64,000 nt of DNA from Tomocerus qinae (lineage: Eukaryota > Arthropoda > Collembola > Entomobryomorpha > Tomoceridae): assembly GCA_020055645.1 (NCBI GenBank), contig CM034546.1:48174001-48238000 (forward strand), written 5' to 3'. The notes beneath the pieces were generated by a model. That model saw nothing but the letters and a program-made list of their open reading frames with translations, had not been told where the DNA came from and ran no database searches. Below, piece after piece: positions 1 to 12,266 of the stretch. How positions within the stretch are numbered: the first letter of the stretch is position 1; every line of letters begins with the position of its first letter. A program made the translations under genes and the position numbers.

Positions 1-280
1 TACATCAGAATTGCATTTCCGTCATACAAGTATAGGAAAAACCAGAATATTCCATTCCATGCGGATATCTGCTACAAAAAATTCACATAACATGACGACA
101 TGGTAATTTATTTCTCCGTAAATGATAACCTAGTTTGGTAGCCTATCTGTATATAGAACAGATAGAACAGAGACTTTTTCGCTCTTTTGGTATGTTTCCA
201 TTTAAATTATTTATGTTTGACTTTCCGGATGTGAACATTGTCGCTCGGAAGTCCGTTGTGTCTCAGCAGGATTAACGTCA

Positions 281-290
281 TATAAAAAGG
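281..290 (+). promoter_or_regulatory. TATA box upstream of IR-like gene 1
   Basis: The stretch tataaaaagg lies 56 bases before the ATG at 346. It is the only clear TATA-like match in the upstream 300 bases. A start site about 30 bases downstream (near 310-320) would leave a short leader of about 30 bases. The spacing fits an arthropod core promoter; no initiator motif was certain. The rest of 1-280 shows nothing recognisable. Confidence 0.5.
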
Positions 291-345
291 AGTTTCTTTC
301 AATTGAACACACACCACTCACATTATAGCAGCGTAGAGAAAAAGA

Positions 346-2359
346 ATGAATTTAATAAAGTTATACAGGTTTTGTTTTTTATTTTTGTCTTCTGTTAAGA
401 CAATTACAGGCATCCGAAATTTGTCATTTTATAGAAATTGCGATTTTAATTTGGTAGTAGCTAAAAATTCTATCTGGGCGACGAGTTTTCTATTATCCAA
501 TCAAAATTCACAACCATGGACAGTGGCTTCATTCGACTACAACCCAGCACTACTCGCGCGGTCGATATCCTAGAAACCCACGAGATATATCTAATAATTT
601 CTGTAGTGTCAACATTCTCATCGAACCAAATGTCTGGCCTAAGCGTCTACTATCTGAGTGTTTTGGACAACAAGTCAATCGTCTCTCTTCTACATTCTTA
701 ATTGTCCACGAAAGAAGAAAACTGAATCCTCTTGATGAAAAGTGGCATATAGAAATCAGAAAGGAATTATCCACTCCATTTTTTACATTACTGATTGACA
801 ATGAGACACATCATTCAGTAATGACGGGGAGTTTGTACAAAGGAAGAAGATTCGTTGCAAATACAGAAATCGAAGGTGAAGATTGGGAAAGAGTTTGGTA
901 CTCTTTGAATAAAGATCTTTATGGCATCAAAATTGGAGCGGTTAATTCTTTCTTCTTTTCTAATTTCAAATTCAAGACCCTTGAGGATTATTGTAAAATT
1001 TCCGCCTATTCTGCAGTGAAAACAGGTTATAATATTTGTCCACACGAATTCAGAGCAGTAGAAGCAAAGGCCAATGCCTTAAATTTCACTGCACATCATG
1101 CATCACAGAATAACATGGATGATTTAATGTTATCAAACCCTTGTGGATATATTCAAATGCTGGAGAATCATGTATTGGTTTACAAATATTCATGTTATGT
1201 TAATCGTTTCATTGAATACTTTGAGGAGACAATCCCTTATTATTGCGAAGCATCACCGAATTTCACAGACGTTCACCTGTCGGTGTTAGTTCAGAATACA
1301 TTTGATGATTATTGCTGGTTCCTCATCTTCTCTCTTTTTCCACTCTCGTTTGTAATTTTAGTTTTCAGTTCGACGAATTTCTCAGCTAAGAAACTAGAAT
1401 GGATTTTGATCTCCTTGTCAGCTGTTCTTTTAGATCAGGGAATCGTTTATAACAGAAAAAGGAATCTGTTCTTGGTGGTAGCAACCACAGGATTTGTAAT
1501 CACTACTCTTTATCAAACTTGGATAACAAGTGAAATTATTGCACCACCAGACAAAAAAATATTCAAAGATTTCAAGGAACTCATTATGAATGATTACAAG
1601 TTACTACAGTTAAAAGACGACCGAATTAAATTGAATGAGAATAAATCTGACTTATTTGCTAAGTATAAAATGTTGGAAAAGATTAATTCGAGTACTTATG
1701 TATATGAAATAAAAACTGAAGGAAGATATGATACTAACCTATTGGCCTACAAAATGCTGACTAACTACTCCATGAAAATATTTACATTGGCAAGACGATT
1801 ACAAGTACATGGCAAATATATGGTGTCAGCAATACCAAAGTTAGTACCATCTGGCGGACAATGCATGACCACCAAGGAAATTGCAAGTTCAATCCCATAT
1901 TCTTATTTATTTCTTGGATGCTCTCGACACAAATTCTTAGAGTATTTCAACATAATGCAGGAAAAAGGATTTTTAACTATTTGGAAGGAACAATATGAGC
2001 ATTTTGACTATCTGTCAGATAGAAAGTCCATTTCGAAAAAAGATTATGACGACAGTCAGCCTGTGGGAATCAACTTACAAATGAAAATTCATACGCTTTT
2101 ATTTCTGTGCGGATATTTATTGTTTGGGCTTTTCATATCATTTTGTCTTGAACTGCTTTGTGGTAAAATAATTCCTTCCTTTCCTATCCAAAATTATTAT
2201 CAATGTTTTTCTACTGGAATTCAAAATGTAATAAGCAAACTCAAATATTTAGGGACTGTGGTAATGAAATTATCCTGTGATAAATTGCAATTTCGAAAAA
2301 TTTCGAAATCAAGGGTCAATGAAGGTATACACGTTCGTATCCAGGAATTTCATCAATAA
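346..2359 (+). pseudogene. IR-like ligand-gated channel gene, single exon, one frameshift
   Basis: This is a divergent ionotropic-receptor-like membrane protein, probably chemosensory, close to the intact 669-aa gene at 14074-16083. Frame 1 runs from the ATG at 346 through a signal-peptide-like start to about 545 and stops at 573. The homologous reading continues one frame over from about 545 to the stop at 2359, with no further stops. The second part holds the extracellular ligand-binding region, a first membrane segment (CWFLIFSLFPLSFVILVF), a pore-like segment ending LLDQG, a second membrane segment leading into LYQTWITSEIIAPP, a long S2-like loop and a last membrane segment near 2090-2155. 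The span of 2014 bases is one base over a whole number of codons, so a single indel separates it from an open gene. It may be a young pseudogene or an assembly error. The IR-like call rests on the membrane layout. Confidence 0.75.
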
Positions 2360-3239
2360 TTACAATAATTAACTGGAAAACGATTAAAAATAGGTGCTTG
2401 CCGGGTTACATCGACGTGTCTGTGTTTACAGTCTTCAATAAATGTCTACGTATAAAAATGTCATATAAGTAAAATAGAAAACCACTGCTTTCAGATCAGA
2501 GACATTTTGTACATGAAAATTATTTACATACAATGTACATTTTTTACATTTCGGCAAAATATTCTATTTTTATTGAAGTTACTCAATTATAGTAAAAGTT
2601 AATACAATAAAAATGCTATTAGTATTCCAGACATACTCAGAGTCCGAGTGTCGTCGGAGGCATGATTATTATGTGTGAATATGAATGTTGATTTGTAAGT
2701 GATAACCTTTCATTTAACCTTCAGAGCTGTGCAAATTATTATTATTATCATATCAAAAGTGAAGATAAAACGTAATCGAGCATTGCCGCAGTTGCTGCAG
2801 TGATATTGGTGAATGAGATAATTTTGCTCTTGAAATGCACTCCATTTGTATAAGATTTAATTACGTGTCCATGTCTTTACAATACACGTTATTTTAATTG
2901 ATTGTGGTTAATAGTATAAGATTTACTATTTCCGCTTGTTTTTATATTAATTCAATCGCATAATGCATTTTTAACTATTTATTGCTGAAAGTGATAAGTC
3001 AAATGGATTCATAAAACATTGCCACATTTTTAACAACAGTGCACTCCCTTGCCGATATTCCTGCACAAGTACCTGGTGTTGACGTATTTGAAATTTATTG
3101 GAAGTAATCTCTACAGGTAACAAAAAATTTCTATGAACGTAAAATTGCTTCTGGGTATATACAACCATATATAAATAAGTATATGTAAAATTCAAATACT
3201 GTATTATATTTATATGATTTGTGGTTATGAAGGCATAAA
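2360..3239. other. Intergenic, nothing recognised
   Basis: AT-rich sequence between the first IR-like gene and the E2 gene. No convincing ORF, repeat or RNA gene was seen. Short TATA-like stretches occur just before 3240 but none is distinctive in this base composition. Confidence 0.5.
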
Positions 3240-3854
3240 ATGGCAAAAATTTCTGCAAACAAAAGATTGCAGCAAGACTTAAGAAAGATCATCCGAGATC
3301 CTCCTCCGGGAATTAGTGCTCATCCTTCGGAGGCAAATATTCTGGATTGGCGGGCAATTATATGTGGACCAGAGGACACTCCATTTGAAGGTGGGACTTT
3401 TCGGTTGAGATTGAAGTTTTCTCCCGAATACCCACAAGTAGCTCCAGTTGTTTGGTTCTACTCCAAAATGTTTCACCCGAATGTTTACAAAGATGGAAAG
3501 ATTTGTCTGGACATTCTGGAGGAGCAGGAGAAATGGCTACCTGACTATGACGTGTCTTCCGTCCTCTGCGCCATTCAATCTCTTCTCGGAGATCCTAATC
3601 CTAACTCTCCCGCCAACGGAGCTGCCAACGGCTTGTTCATCCGAGATGTGCCATTGTACGAGAAAACAGTCAGACAATTTGTAGCCATGTCCAACTCGGA
3701 AGAATTTGACGATGACGACATCAACTGCAATGAAATAGGAGACAAAGAAGAAGGCAGTGTTGAAGATATAGAGGCCAATATTGCGGCTTTAGATTTAAAT
3801 GAATATAATGAAGAAGAGAAAAGGGGCATTTTGGAGTTTTTAAAACTGGCTTGA
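3240..3854 (+). CDS. Rad6/UBE2A-like ubiquitin-conjugating enzyme E2, single exon
   Basis: A ubiquitin-conjugating enzyme that would take an activated modifier from an E1 as a cysteine thioester and pass it to a substrate with an E3. The UBC fold covers residues 1 to about 155. It shows the N-terminal helix, the YPQVAP loop, the HPN motif at 79-81, the catalytic cysteine at 89 in GKICLDIL, and the DPNPNSPAN segment, all typical of the Rad6/UBE2A/B group. Compared with Rad6 there is a two-residue insertion after the active site (EEQEKW), many core substitutions, and an acidic C-terminal extension (about 160-204) ending EEEKRGILEFLKLA. The protein has 204 residues where UBE2A has about 150. The absence of introns suggests an old retrocopy. 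It is the first gene of a ubiquitin-related cluster. The E2 identity is secure; its modifier partner is unknown. Confidence 0.92.
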   Translation: MAKISANKRLQQDLRKIIRDPPPGISAHPSEANILDWRAIICGPEDTPFEGGTFRLRLKFSPEYPQVAPVVWFYSKMFHPNVYKDGKICLDILEEQEKWLPDYDVSSVLCAIQSLLGDPNPNSPANGAANGLFIRDVPLYEKTVRQFVAMSNSEEFDDDDINCNEIGDKEEGSVEDIEANIAALDLNEYNEEEKRGILEFLKLA

Positions 3855-5564
3855 TTACCAATATACAATTCATTATCTTTATAAGGTCGCCCTGCATATA
3901 TAATCAAATGCAAGTGGAAGTAAGGCAGCCGCTGCACAAAAAAGGGCAGATTTAAAGTAATTAGTTTCAGCAGGATTCATTTCAGAATTAAATATGCCTG
4001 TGTTTTAGACAAAAATGGTAAAAACTGTACTGGATTTATTCCTGAGTCATCTTTGATACCTGGGTATGAATTTTATTGAGCTCAACTCAATGAAAATAGA
4101 AATAGTAGGAAGTCTAGTACTTACTTGGGTGCAGGGTGCAGGTCAGTCTTAATTCGAAATAATATAAGATAATATGTAGTTATTATAAGTAGATTATAAA
4201 TTATTTTCCTAATTTTAAGTGTGTGGAAACAGTCTTGATAATCTAGCAACCGGAGCCGAAACCAGTGAACAACTTTCAGGGATAGAGGACTCCAGAATAA
4301 AGTTAAAAATAGTTTTTTTCCGAGCAAATAAATAAATTTTTATGAATTTTATGATTTGTTCGTGACGATAATAAAATGACAAACGTGATTTGATTTTCTC
4401 AATCCGACTAATTTTAATTAAGCATTAAAAATTCAAGCCTTCCTCTAAGTCTGAACATTTGCGGTGTGTACATAACAAAACCATTTACCTTAAACGTACC
4501 AAACAAAGGCCTACTATCTAACTATTAAATACATTGCCAGAACTCTGGCTTGTCTGGCTATATTATTTATTATGCAGAGGTGTGTTATACACAGTATACT
4601 AGATTAATTTGTCTGTACATTATATAAATATTTCGTTTTGTTCCATAATAACGCCGTGTAATATTCCACTGTCCATTTCGCGGTAATTTTTATGGAAGAG
4701 ACTGTCAATGGTGTTTATTAAACAGATAAGGAAGCATTAGTTATCTGTTTACGGACAGCAAGCATAAGTGGTCGATTAATGTACTGACACTGACTCATCA
4801 ACATGAATATCAATTTGACTTTCCAAGGTTTCGAATGGGGAACGTAATATATTATGCCACTACATTATTTCCCTGTACTTTTATTTATCATTTTCAACTT
4901 TCCAATGTTCCAATTATTCCTACAATATTAGACATGACATGCCTTGCACATCCGAAATTTTCGTGGAGAAAATAAACTATAAGCCTCATCACTCATTCAG
5001 TTGTCAAGCTTTTGGTTGTATGTGTTGTTGGTGCTTGGAAAATGATTTTGATACATATTATGTTTTATTTCTGCCCGAAAAGGGTTTCTGGACAGAAATT
5101 GCCCTCCCCCGTGATTTTTGAAAACATTATTTTTTTGAAAAATTATATAATACCTACTTGTTGTGAGAGATAAATTTATGGCTAAGCAAACACCCATGGT
5201 TTTTTGAGTACGTCTAATTTATTTTTCGGAAAACATATTTTTTTCGGTGAATTAAATCTGGTGCCATAAAAATATTCTTTTATTTGACAAACATTGTACC
5301 TTGTTAATAATGAAAATTCGCAGGTTCCGCAGTTTGTGTATACATTAAACTGCACACAGGACGTGACGTGTGACTGTGACGTTGAGTTAACTTTTTCATG
5401 AAGACCCATCATTTAGACGGCCATAGCCTTTGTTGAGAAAAAAGGGTTGTAATGATATCTAATGATCAATTTTGCTGTATAGACATCTTGTTGTATTAAT
5501 TGTATTGTTTGTTCAGCCTGCATAAACTTCGATGTTTATCTGATTCAAATTTACGGAACTAAAA
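3855..5564. other. Intergenic, nothing recognised
   Basis: About 1.7 kb between the E2 gene and the RBR ligase gene. Only short open frames without domain signals are present on either strand. No inverted repeats or target duplications were noticed. Confidence 0.5.
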
Positions 5565-7804
5565 ATGTCTTGTTCATCTTGCAAGATAAATGTTGAAGAA
5601 GTTGGATGCGGAGGATCCACTTCCAATTGTAACCATTTGTTTTGCTCGTAAGTTGTTTGTATACTAATTTCTTTAGATTTTTGATTGTAACCTTTTATTG
5701 GATATTAACGATTTTATCATGAATACTATGTCAATAAAGTCGGCTACTTATTTTCAGCCCTTGCATTGAGAACAAAGTGAAAATCGGTACGATTGTTGAT
5801 GGTGAAATTGGATGCTCAATTGAATACCCCGATGGCTCTATTTGTCGAGGTTACTTCACCATCAAAGAAATTAAATCTGTAAGTAACCTCAGTTACAATT
5901 TTAAGTAAAATAACTAGACAATCAAATATTTAATAGGAAGCTTAATATTTTGCTTGTATTAAACTTTTTATTTGTCCTCTAAGTTAATAGACGAAAAAGT
6001 ATTTGAAAACTTCTGTTCACTGCCAAACAACGAAAAGATTATTGACAGCGAGGAGGAAGACAGTGATGAAGATGAACAAGAAGGAGAAGACTCAGATAGT
6101 GCAATTAAAATCAATGTTATTTTACTTACGAAACAATACTTACGCAATATTATTTTGTAATAATGCCGAAATGCATTTCCCTTATAGGAGGAGGATATCC
6201 CAGGTGGCCTTGTCGAGAGGCATGTTCCGGAGGAACAGCTGTTGTTATCGTTTGAAGAGAAGAACACTTCTTGGGGTCAGTTAGCTCAAAAGATAAAGGA
6301 ATTGATGGATTCGGGGTCTTCTTATGCTCAAGCGACAGAGATTATTGACAAGATACCCGTCTGGGTTACTAATCAAGAGATTTCGTGTATAATTTGCAGT
6401 GAAGAGAAAGTCCCGGTGAGACAAGGAATAATACTTAAAGACTGTCTCCACGCATTCTGCAGGTTTGAATTATAATGAAGAAAGTATGTGTGAGAAATTG
6501 CACGTTGCTTGTTTTGTCCTTTGTTTTGACCTGTTAACAGATTCGTTAAAAATTTTCTAAATCACCCTGACATTAATAATTTTTATCCCCGATTTCATTA
6601 TGACCGCTTTTTTGTAAAGCTTATCGGAAGAATATTATTGATAATTGGCAAATCTCTACTGAATTATAATTTTATAAAACGAAAAGATATTCATTATAAT
6701 GTATATTTTGAATTTACTCCAGAACTTGTCTTGGAACTCATATTAAATACGCGGATACTTCGGTGGAGGTCGGATGTCCATTTGTCGAAGGCGACTACAA
6801 ATGTGACTCAGTTCTAAAGCCAAAAGAACTTAAACTCGTAAGCCTTTTAACAATTTTGTTTGTAATTTTGTGTTTTATTTATTTTTAGCTGTGACTTATA
6901 TAACCATAGGCTCTGACTATTTTAATCCCAATAGTTATCATCTGAAGCAGAGTACAAGAAGCATTACGAAGACCTTTCCATAAGGGAGTTGGAGTCACTT
7001 CCCAATGTATACAATTGCCGAACTCCTAATTGTGGATACAAATGCATTGTTGATCAAGACGAGTTTGGGGCTTCGGCTGTCAAGTTTAGATGTCCTAAGT
7101 GCAGGAAAAACAATTGCACAATATGCAAGGTGATTTGATTATGTCTACACTACGATATACATCAACGTCAAACTTATTATTATCGCTGTTACGTTTACGA
7201 GTTGGTTAAACAAGTATTCAACGGACAAACAAAATTTTCAAGTATAATACTGATTGCAATTTACAAAAATTCTAATTTCATGAAGGTAATTCACGAGAAG
7301 GGATGCCAAGAATATTGGCAACGTATTGAAGATGAGGAAAAGGAAAGGATACGTTTGGCTAATGAACTGATGATGCGAGAAGAAAAGGAAAAAAGAGATC
7401 GATTGAATAAACTGGAACAAGAACGACTGGAGCGTGTTAGCGAGGCTGAAATACAAGTAACTTAAGAATTCCATTATAGTATTTTCTATTTAAAACATTT
7501 TTTAAGTTGCCAACAAAAATTACCCCAGAAAATTTTGTTCTAATATAATTCTTGACTGCAGAAAATCTTATTGATATAAAATACAATAAGGTTCTGGTGC
7601 ATTTCAAAATAATAACATTAATTATGACTTTTATTTATATAGGCGGGCCTTAACAGTGGAATTTACGAGAAATGTCCTAACTGCGCCTACTTGTGTCACA
7701 AATACACTGGCTGCAATCACGTTGTATGCTCTAAATGCAAACATAAGTTTAACTGGGGAGGACAGCCATCTGGAATATTGGGATTATTTGGTATTGGTCG
7801 ATGA
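5565..7804 (+). CDS. HOIL-1-like RBR E3 ubiquitin ligase, 8 exons, 417 aa
   Basis: Exons: 5565-5647, 5758-5878, 5984-6115, 6188-6462, 6723-6837, 6935-7129, 7286-7456, 7643-7804. All introns can be read as GT-AG and phases match; the donor at 6116 is weak. RING1 has C179, C182, C198, H200, C203, C206, C222 and C231. The IBR has C270, C275, C295, C298, C303, C306, H310 and C314, followed by a charged helix (about 315-362) as in HOIL-1. RING2 has C375, C378, C388, C393 and C396; C393 (GCNHVVC) lines up with the catalytic cysteine of RBR ligases. RING1 (CLHAFCRTC) and the sequence after the IBR (IHEKGCQEYW) resemble HOIL-1/RBCK1 most. The UBL and NZF domains of vertebrate HOIL-1 are absent. Instead residues 3-57 form an extra RING-like module (C3, C6, C15, C22, H24, C27, C30, C47, C57), followed by an acidic linker. 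It would transfer a modifier through C393. The gene is convergent with the CYLD-like gene. Confidence 0.88.
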
Positions 7805-7948
7805 AGCTAAATATTATTTTAATTTTGTCGATCTACCGATAAAAATTCGATAATTGAAAAGTTTTTAAACAATAAATTTATGATTGCAATTATTACAATT
7901 ATTCACAACTCTTCCATGATTGGCATTATTAAAAATTAGACAACGAAT

Positions 7949-10900
7949 TCAAATATAAATGCAAATGTAGGCGGTGGACATTAAATGCTGTGCAAATTCA
8001 TTTCTGCTCTTCAAATATCGTTCCAGTTTGAATTCATTGTGCTGTGAAATTTTCATTTTTAAGTCTTCCAAAAAATCCGTTAGATCGGGAACGTGGACCA
8101 CCTATATACATAAATCAAGATATTTATCAATTACTACAGCTAAACGAACAATAAATGTATTGTTCGTTATTTTAACAAAGTGTTAGCAACGTTAGAAAAT
8201 AAACATTTTGGTTCATTTTTAGGTGTAGGAAATCAAGAGGGGGTTTATCTTAACAATTTTGAACCCTTCACTAGCTTAATTTTTAACCTTTGGACTCATT
8301 TTTGTTGGATTCGAATCATAAAAGCACCAATTATTTCCAGCCTTGACGAAACAAGTAAAATGGCTGTCCTTTAGACAGATGACGGAAAACAAATCCATGG
8401 AGGTCCTACCTGTTGAGTACATATTCAATTTAATTATTAAAAATTAACACAAATTACGGGAAATGGAATTGGAAGTAGAAAATGACATTTCACCCCGATC
8501 TGGACGTTTGAGAATGTGTCCCAGGTCTAGTTTTAATTCTGGAAGGATGTATTTGCAGTTCATAAGTTTCCCTCCGCAAACAGGTAACTTTATTACAAAT
8601 CCTGGATGGGGAACATCTTCTAGTTGAACTTGGGATGTGTTAAAACTTTCGTTGACCATCTGCTGTAAAAGGTTGACCTCTTTGAACGTCGGCTTCTCTT
8701 CATATTGGGACAACATAATCTGATGGATGTAATCACTGTAGTCCTTGTCATATCGGAAAAATCCTGGGACACCGAGAATTGTTTCGAAGAGGCAGAGCAT
8801 GAAATCTTCAACATCTATATAAAAAGAAACAAGATTATGAAAATAAAAATATAGATTCTATATTCATAATTAGTTAGAATATTCGTTGATAAAATGCAAT
8901 GAAAATTAATTTTGAGAGCGAGAACTTGACCACATTTGATTATAAGCCTATGAAAATCAAACGAAACGGGGACCTGAGGTCCTTCATGACCTTCTTGGGC
9001 AGCAAAAATGACTTTTTTATTGTTTAATTTTCAAATAATCGGTAAAAATCAAAATAATAATTTAGGTAATCACGGCTAAATGTGAATTGACCCAGCATAA
9101 TCTAAAATAAAGCATGATAACGAATAGATACGTTTTTGTGACAAAGGAATGTGTCAATTCTTCATTCTGAGTTGTTTATAATTCACAATTTTGTTTTTAG
9201 AATTAAATTTGGCTATCAAAATTAACTTGGCACTTACCCATATGATTTTTTTCAAATTCTGGATTTACTTTACTCATTTCCCTGCGCAAACGGAAGATGT
9301 TTTCTTTAGGAACATAAAAATCTTTTCTCAATGGACCAATTATTAATTGTTTGAGGACATGGACTGTGTTCATGAGAATTAATTCTTCGTTGCTATCAGC
9401 AGCAGAAGCTTCATCCTTTAATTTATGATTGACTTTTACAATAGAATCAAAAACATCCGTAAAAGCAAAAAGTGCAAATAGCGTAGTGTCAGCATAACAG
9501 GAATTATTCCATCCCTGGAATCCCCACCTTTCTACAGAAAAAAATACACAATTTACATTGGCTATTGCCAATCCGTTTAGTAATTGGGACAAAGAATGAA
9601 TATACGAAAAAGTGGTATAAGTCTCCACACAAACGAAGGTATGGAAGTCAAAATTGGAGACTACTATCTCGAAAAGAAGGTGGCCAACTTATGGAGTACA
9701 CAACTGATTTAGTTAAAATTTAATACCTGAATATTCTAAACGAACTGCTGCTGTGGAGTGAAATTGACATGGAGGTGGGATCTCGGTAAAATCCTCGTTT
9801 GAAACCTCTGGCATTTTTTCGTCATTTTGTTCTTCGTCTTCCTCATTTTGTTCTTCGTCTTGGCCATTTTGTTCTGATGTTCGCAATATGTTAAACATAT
9901 TTTCATATTTTAAATCATCCACAGAAATAAGCAAGCGGTCGTTTTCTTTGCAATCACGAGAACTGCAATACACGGTGTGGATAACCTTAAATCTGCCACT
10001 AAATCCTACAGATGACCCCTACATATGCAAAAAGTGATAAAGCGTTTGCAAGAACTTGTAATATTATTGATATCGAACATTTTTGAATGCACACACATAT
10101 ATATAGTCTGCTTAACATTACAATGTGACATACCAAATTATCATGACCGCTACATAGTTAAAAACCATGTGGTAAGTCACAAAAGTATTTTTTTCACATT
10201 GTCATTGTCGTGGTCATATTAAAATGATTTGTTACTTTGTAGCGGCCATGATAATTTTGTTGTGTCAATTGTAATGTTAAGCAGACGATATACCGTCTGC
10301 TTAATATTACAACGTAACAAACCAAATTATCATGGCTGCTACAAAGTAACAAGCCATATTGTATCATAACAAACCTAAGTCCTGATACAATGGTTTGTTA
10401 TATTGTCGCAGTCATGATAAAATGGATTGTTACTTAGTAATGTTAAGCAGACGATATGCCTCTCAACAAATTGTAAGTAAAACCCAAATAAAAATCTTAC
10501 AAAACGTATTTCAGCGTAAACCTCTCCTTGCAGGTACGGATAGTTTTTGATTCCAGCATTTCCAACCCACAAGATTTCACCGATAATGGGTTCTGGGTCT
10601 TCCTGTCGTCGATACACCACAGTACATGCAGTAGTAATACTATCATCTATATAGAAAAATTACAATGAAATGTGGTAGGTTAACAATTTGCAATTGTTTT
10701 CTACTTTAAACTAATATTATTATTCATCATCATTGAGTCCATCAAATCAGCTAAAATCGAATTCAGTTACGAAGAATATAAAAAAGCGTACGTTTCAAAT
10801 CACATTTGTTTTCAACACAGCAGGTAGCAAAAAATGTTTTGCGTTGGTATTCGTAGTAATTTTCTCCGTATCTACTATTTTCAGTCGTGTGAGCATTCCC

Positions 10901-12266
10901 TCGTCTCTTGTCACCATAAGTAACTATTTTCCACTCATTATCATAAGTTTTATCTTTAGTACTGTGTCTATAGTTAGATTGTCCATTTACTTTCGGCCCC
11001 ATTGTACTCTCTTTAGCTAAACCTTCTGCTGTACCTGTTTATATATACAATAAACCTCATACCCATTATTAACATTAAGATCTGTAAATGCTCTGTGTGG
11101 TTGTACAAGTTAAAACTAAATTTCTGAAAATGTGTACAAACCTTGACAATGGTTAAGATTCTTAATTACATTATCTCGCATTGCTTGTTCTGGGCCAGGA
11201 GGCATTTGAAATTTCATTAAGTATTCTTCCAATTCTATTAGTTCTTCATACGGAATACAATAGCGGAACAGAATTCCTTTGTCTTTGCAACACACACGTG
11301 CAATGAAGTAGTCATTAAAGTCGCGTGCTGGGATTTGCTGATCCACCTGTAAAAATAAATGCTTTATAACTATTCAAATTATTAATTATCGTTTTTCCGT
11401 CCTGTTCCCGTTGACGAAATTAAATTTTTCTTAATAAATAAAATTGCTTACAAAGTCAACACAAACTCGAACGGTGGATTTTTTTAATAGTAGATCTATA
11501 CGATAAGCGAAGTACGCTACAGTGCCAATTGGGTTTGTCTCTTGGTTGGAAGATTTATTCCAGAATACATCGCACCCTAACTCAAGGCTTCTATCAATGC
11601 CGTCACCACATTGAAATTTCAAGGTAAATTTTGATTTTGTTGTTTCGTATTCCGATCCCTGAAAACGAAGTATTGTAGGTATGTCTGTTGAGGGCTTGAT
11701 GAAATCTGTAAACGCATCATTTCGGGTATTTCTTTGGGCAGGTTTGACATCGGTGAGTATATGCAGGAAGTTGATTGGTATTCGTATTCTATCATCGTCT
11801 CCAGTAATCGTATTCCAGAACTTTGAAAATATTCCAGTCTTCTTTTTTGATTTTTCCTAATTTTTATTACAAAAATATTATTCCACATCTTTATAGACTA
11901 AAAAAGGTTCTGATAGTCATATATTTCGAAGAGAACAGAAAGCTGTAGAGCGCCCCGGAAATCAAAGAAAACAACAAGCAATTTGTTTAAAATGCAAAAT
12001 TTTTATATTCGAATGAACAGTCATTTTATGGCATCGTTTAATATTTCCCCTTTGATCAAATTTTGTGTTCTATGATTGAATCTATGATTCTGGTTTAAGG
12101 TACAAACTGACTGATTGTAAATGCTGTATATTTTACTTACCAATTGAATCACAGCAATTATTGTTTTATTTCTTGCTTCGGCGATGCCTTTAATGACACC
12201 AATGCTGTCATGTCCGTTATGTCTAAAAGCAACAGGTTGGTTTATTAATTTTAAGGCTTCCTCCAT
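7949..12266 (-). CDS. CYLD-like deubiquitinase, 10 exons, 721 aa
   Basis: Exons on the minus strand: 12266-12141, 11658-11452, 11346-11142, 11034-10771 (or ending 10792), 10646-10501, 10018-9727, 9531-9238, 8814-8458, 8409-8288, 8101-7949. They sum to 722 codons and every junction keeps phase. A CAP-Gly-like segment spans exons 5-6 (GEILWVGNAG to GFSGRFK, residues about 288-330), followed by an acidic Q/E/N-rich stretch. The USP domain has the Cys box GFQGWNNSCYADTTLF (C425) and the His box MDLFSVICLKDSHFTCFVK (H646), with Asp near 661 (FYDSNP). These match CYLD, which removes Met1- and Lys63-linked ubiquitin chains. The C-terminal exon (AYICIYI) also matches the CYLD end. The B-box zinc insertion that CYLD carries before the His box is missing. 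The protein is shorter than human CYLD (about 950 aa). The N-terminal 200 residues are hard to assign. Confidence 0.88.
10105..10287. mobile_element. Palindromic MITE copy 1 in a CYLD-like intron
   Basis: The ends form inverted repeats, gtctgcttaacattacaa on the left and its complement ttgtaatgttaagcagac on the right. The inner parts (accaaattatcatgac / gccatgataattttgt) are also complementary, so the element can fold nearly end to end. It lies in the intron 10019-10500. The target duplication is not clear in the AT-rich flank. Confidence 0.7.
10294..10453. mobile_element. Palindromic MITE copy 2, directly after copy 1
   Basis: Same terminal repeats (cgtctgcttaatattacaa left, gtaatgttaagcagacg right) and related interior as the copy ending at 10287, with only six bases between them. 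Two members of one foldback family therefore sit side by side in one intron, and the second has lost part of its interior. Confidence 0.7.

Noticed and set aside
8444..8453. The CYLD-like gene seemed truncated by the stop after SISRNLC.
   Set aside because: A GT donor just before it (8457-8456) joins in phase to exon 8409-8288, which carries the His box, and then to 8101-7949 with the CYLD-type end.
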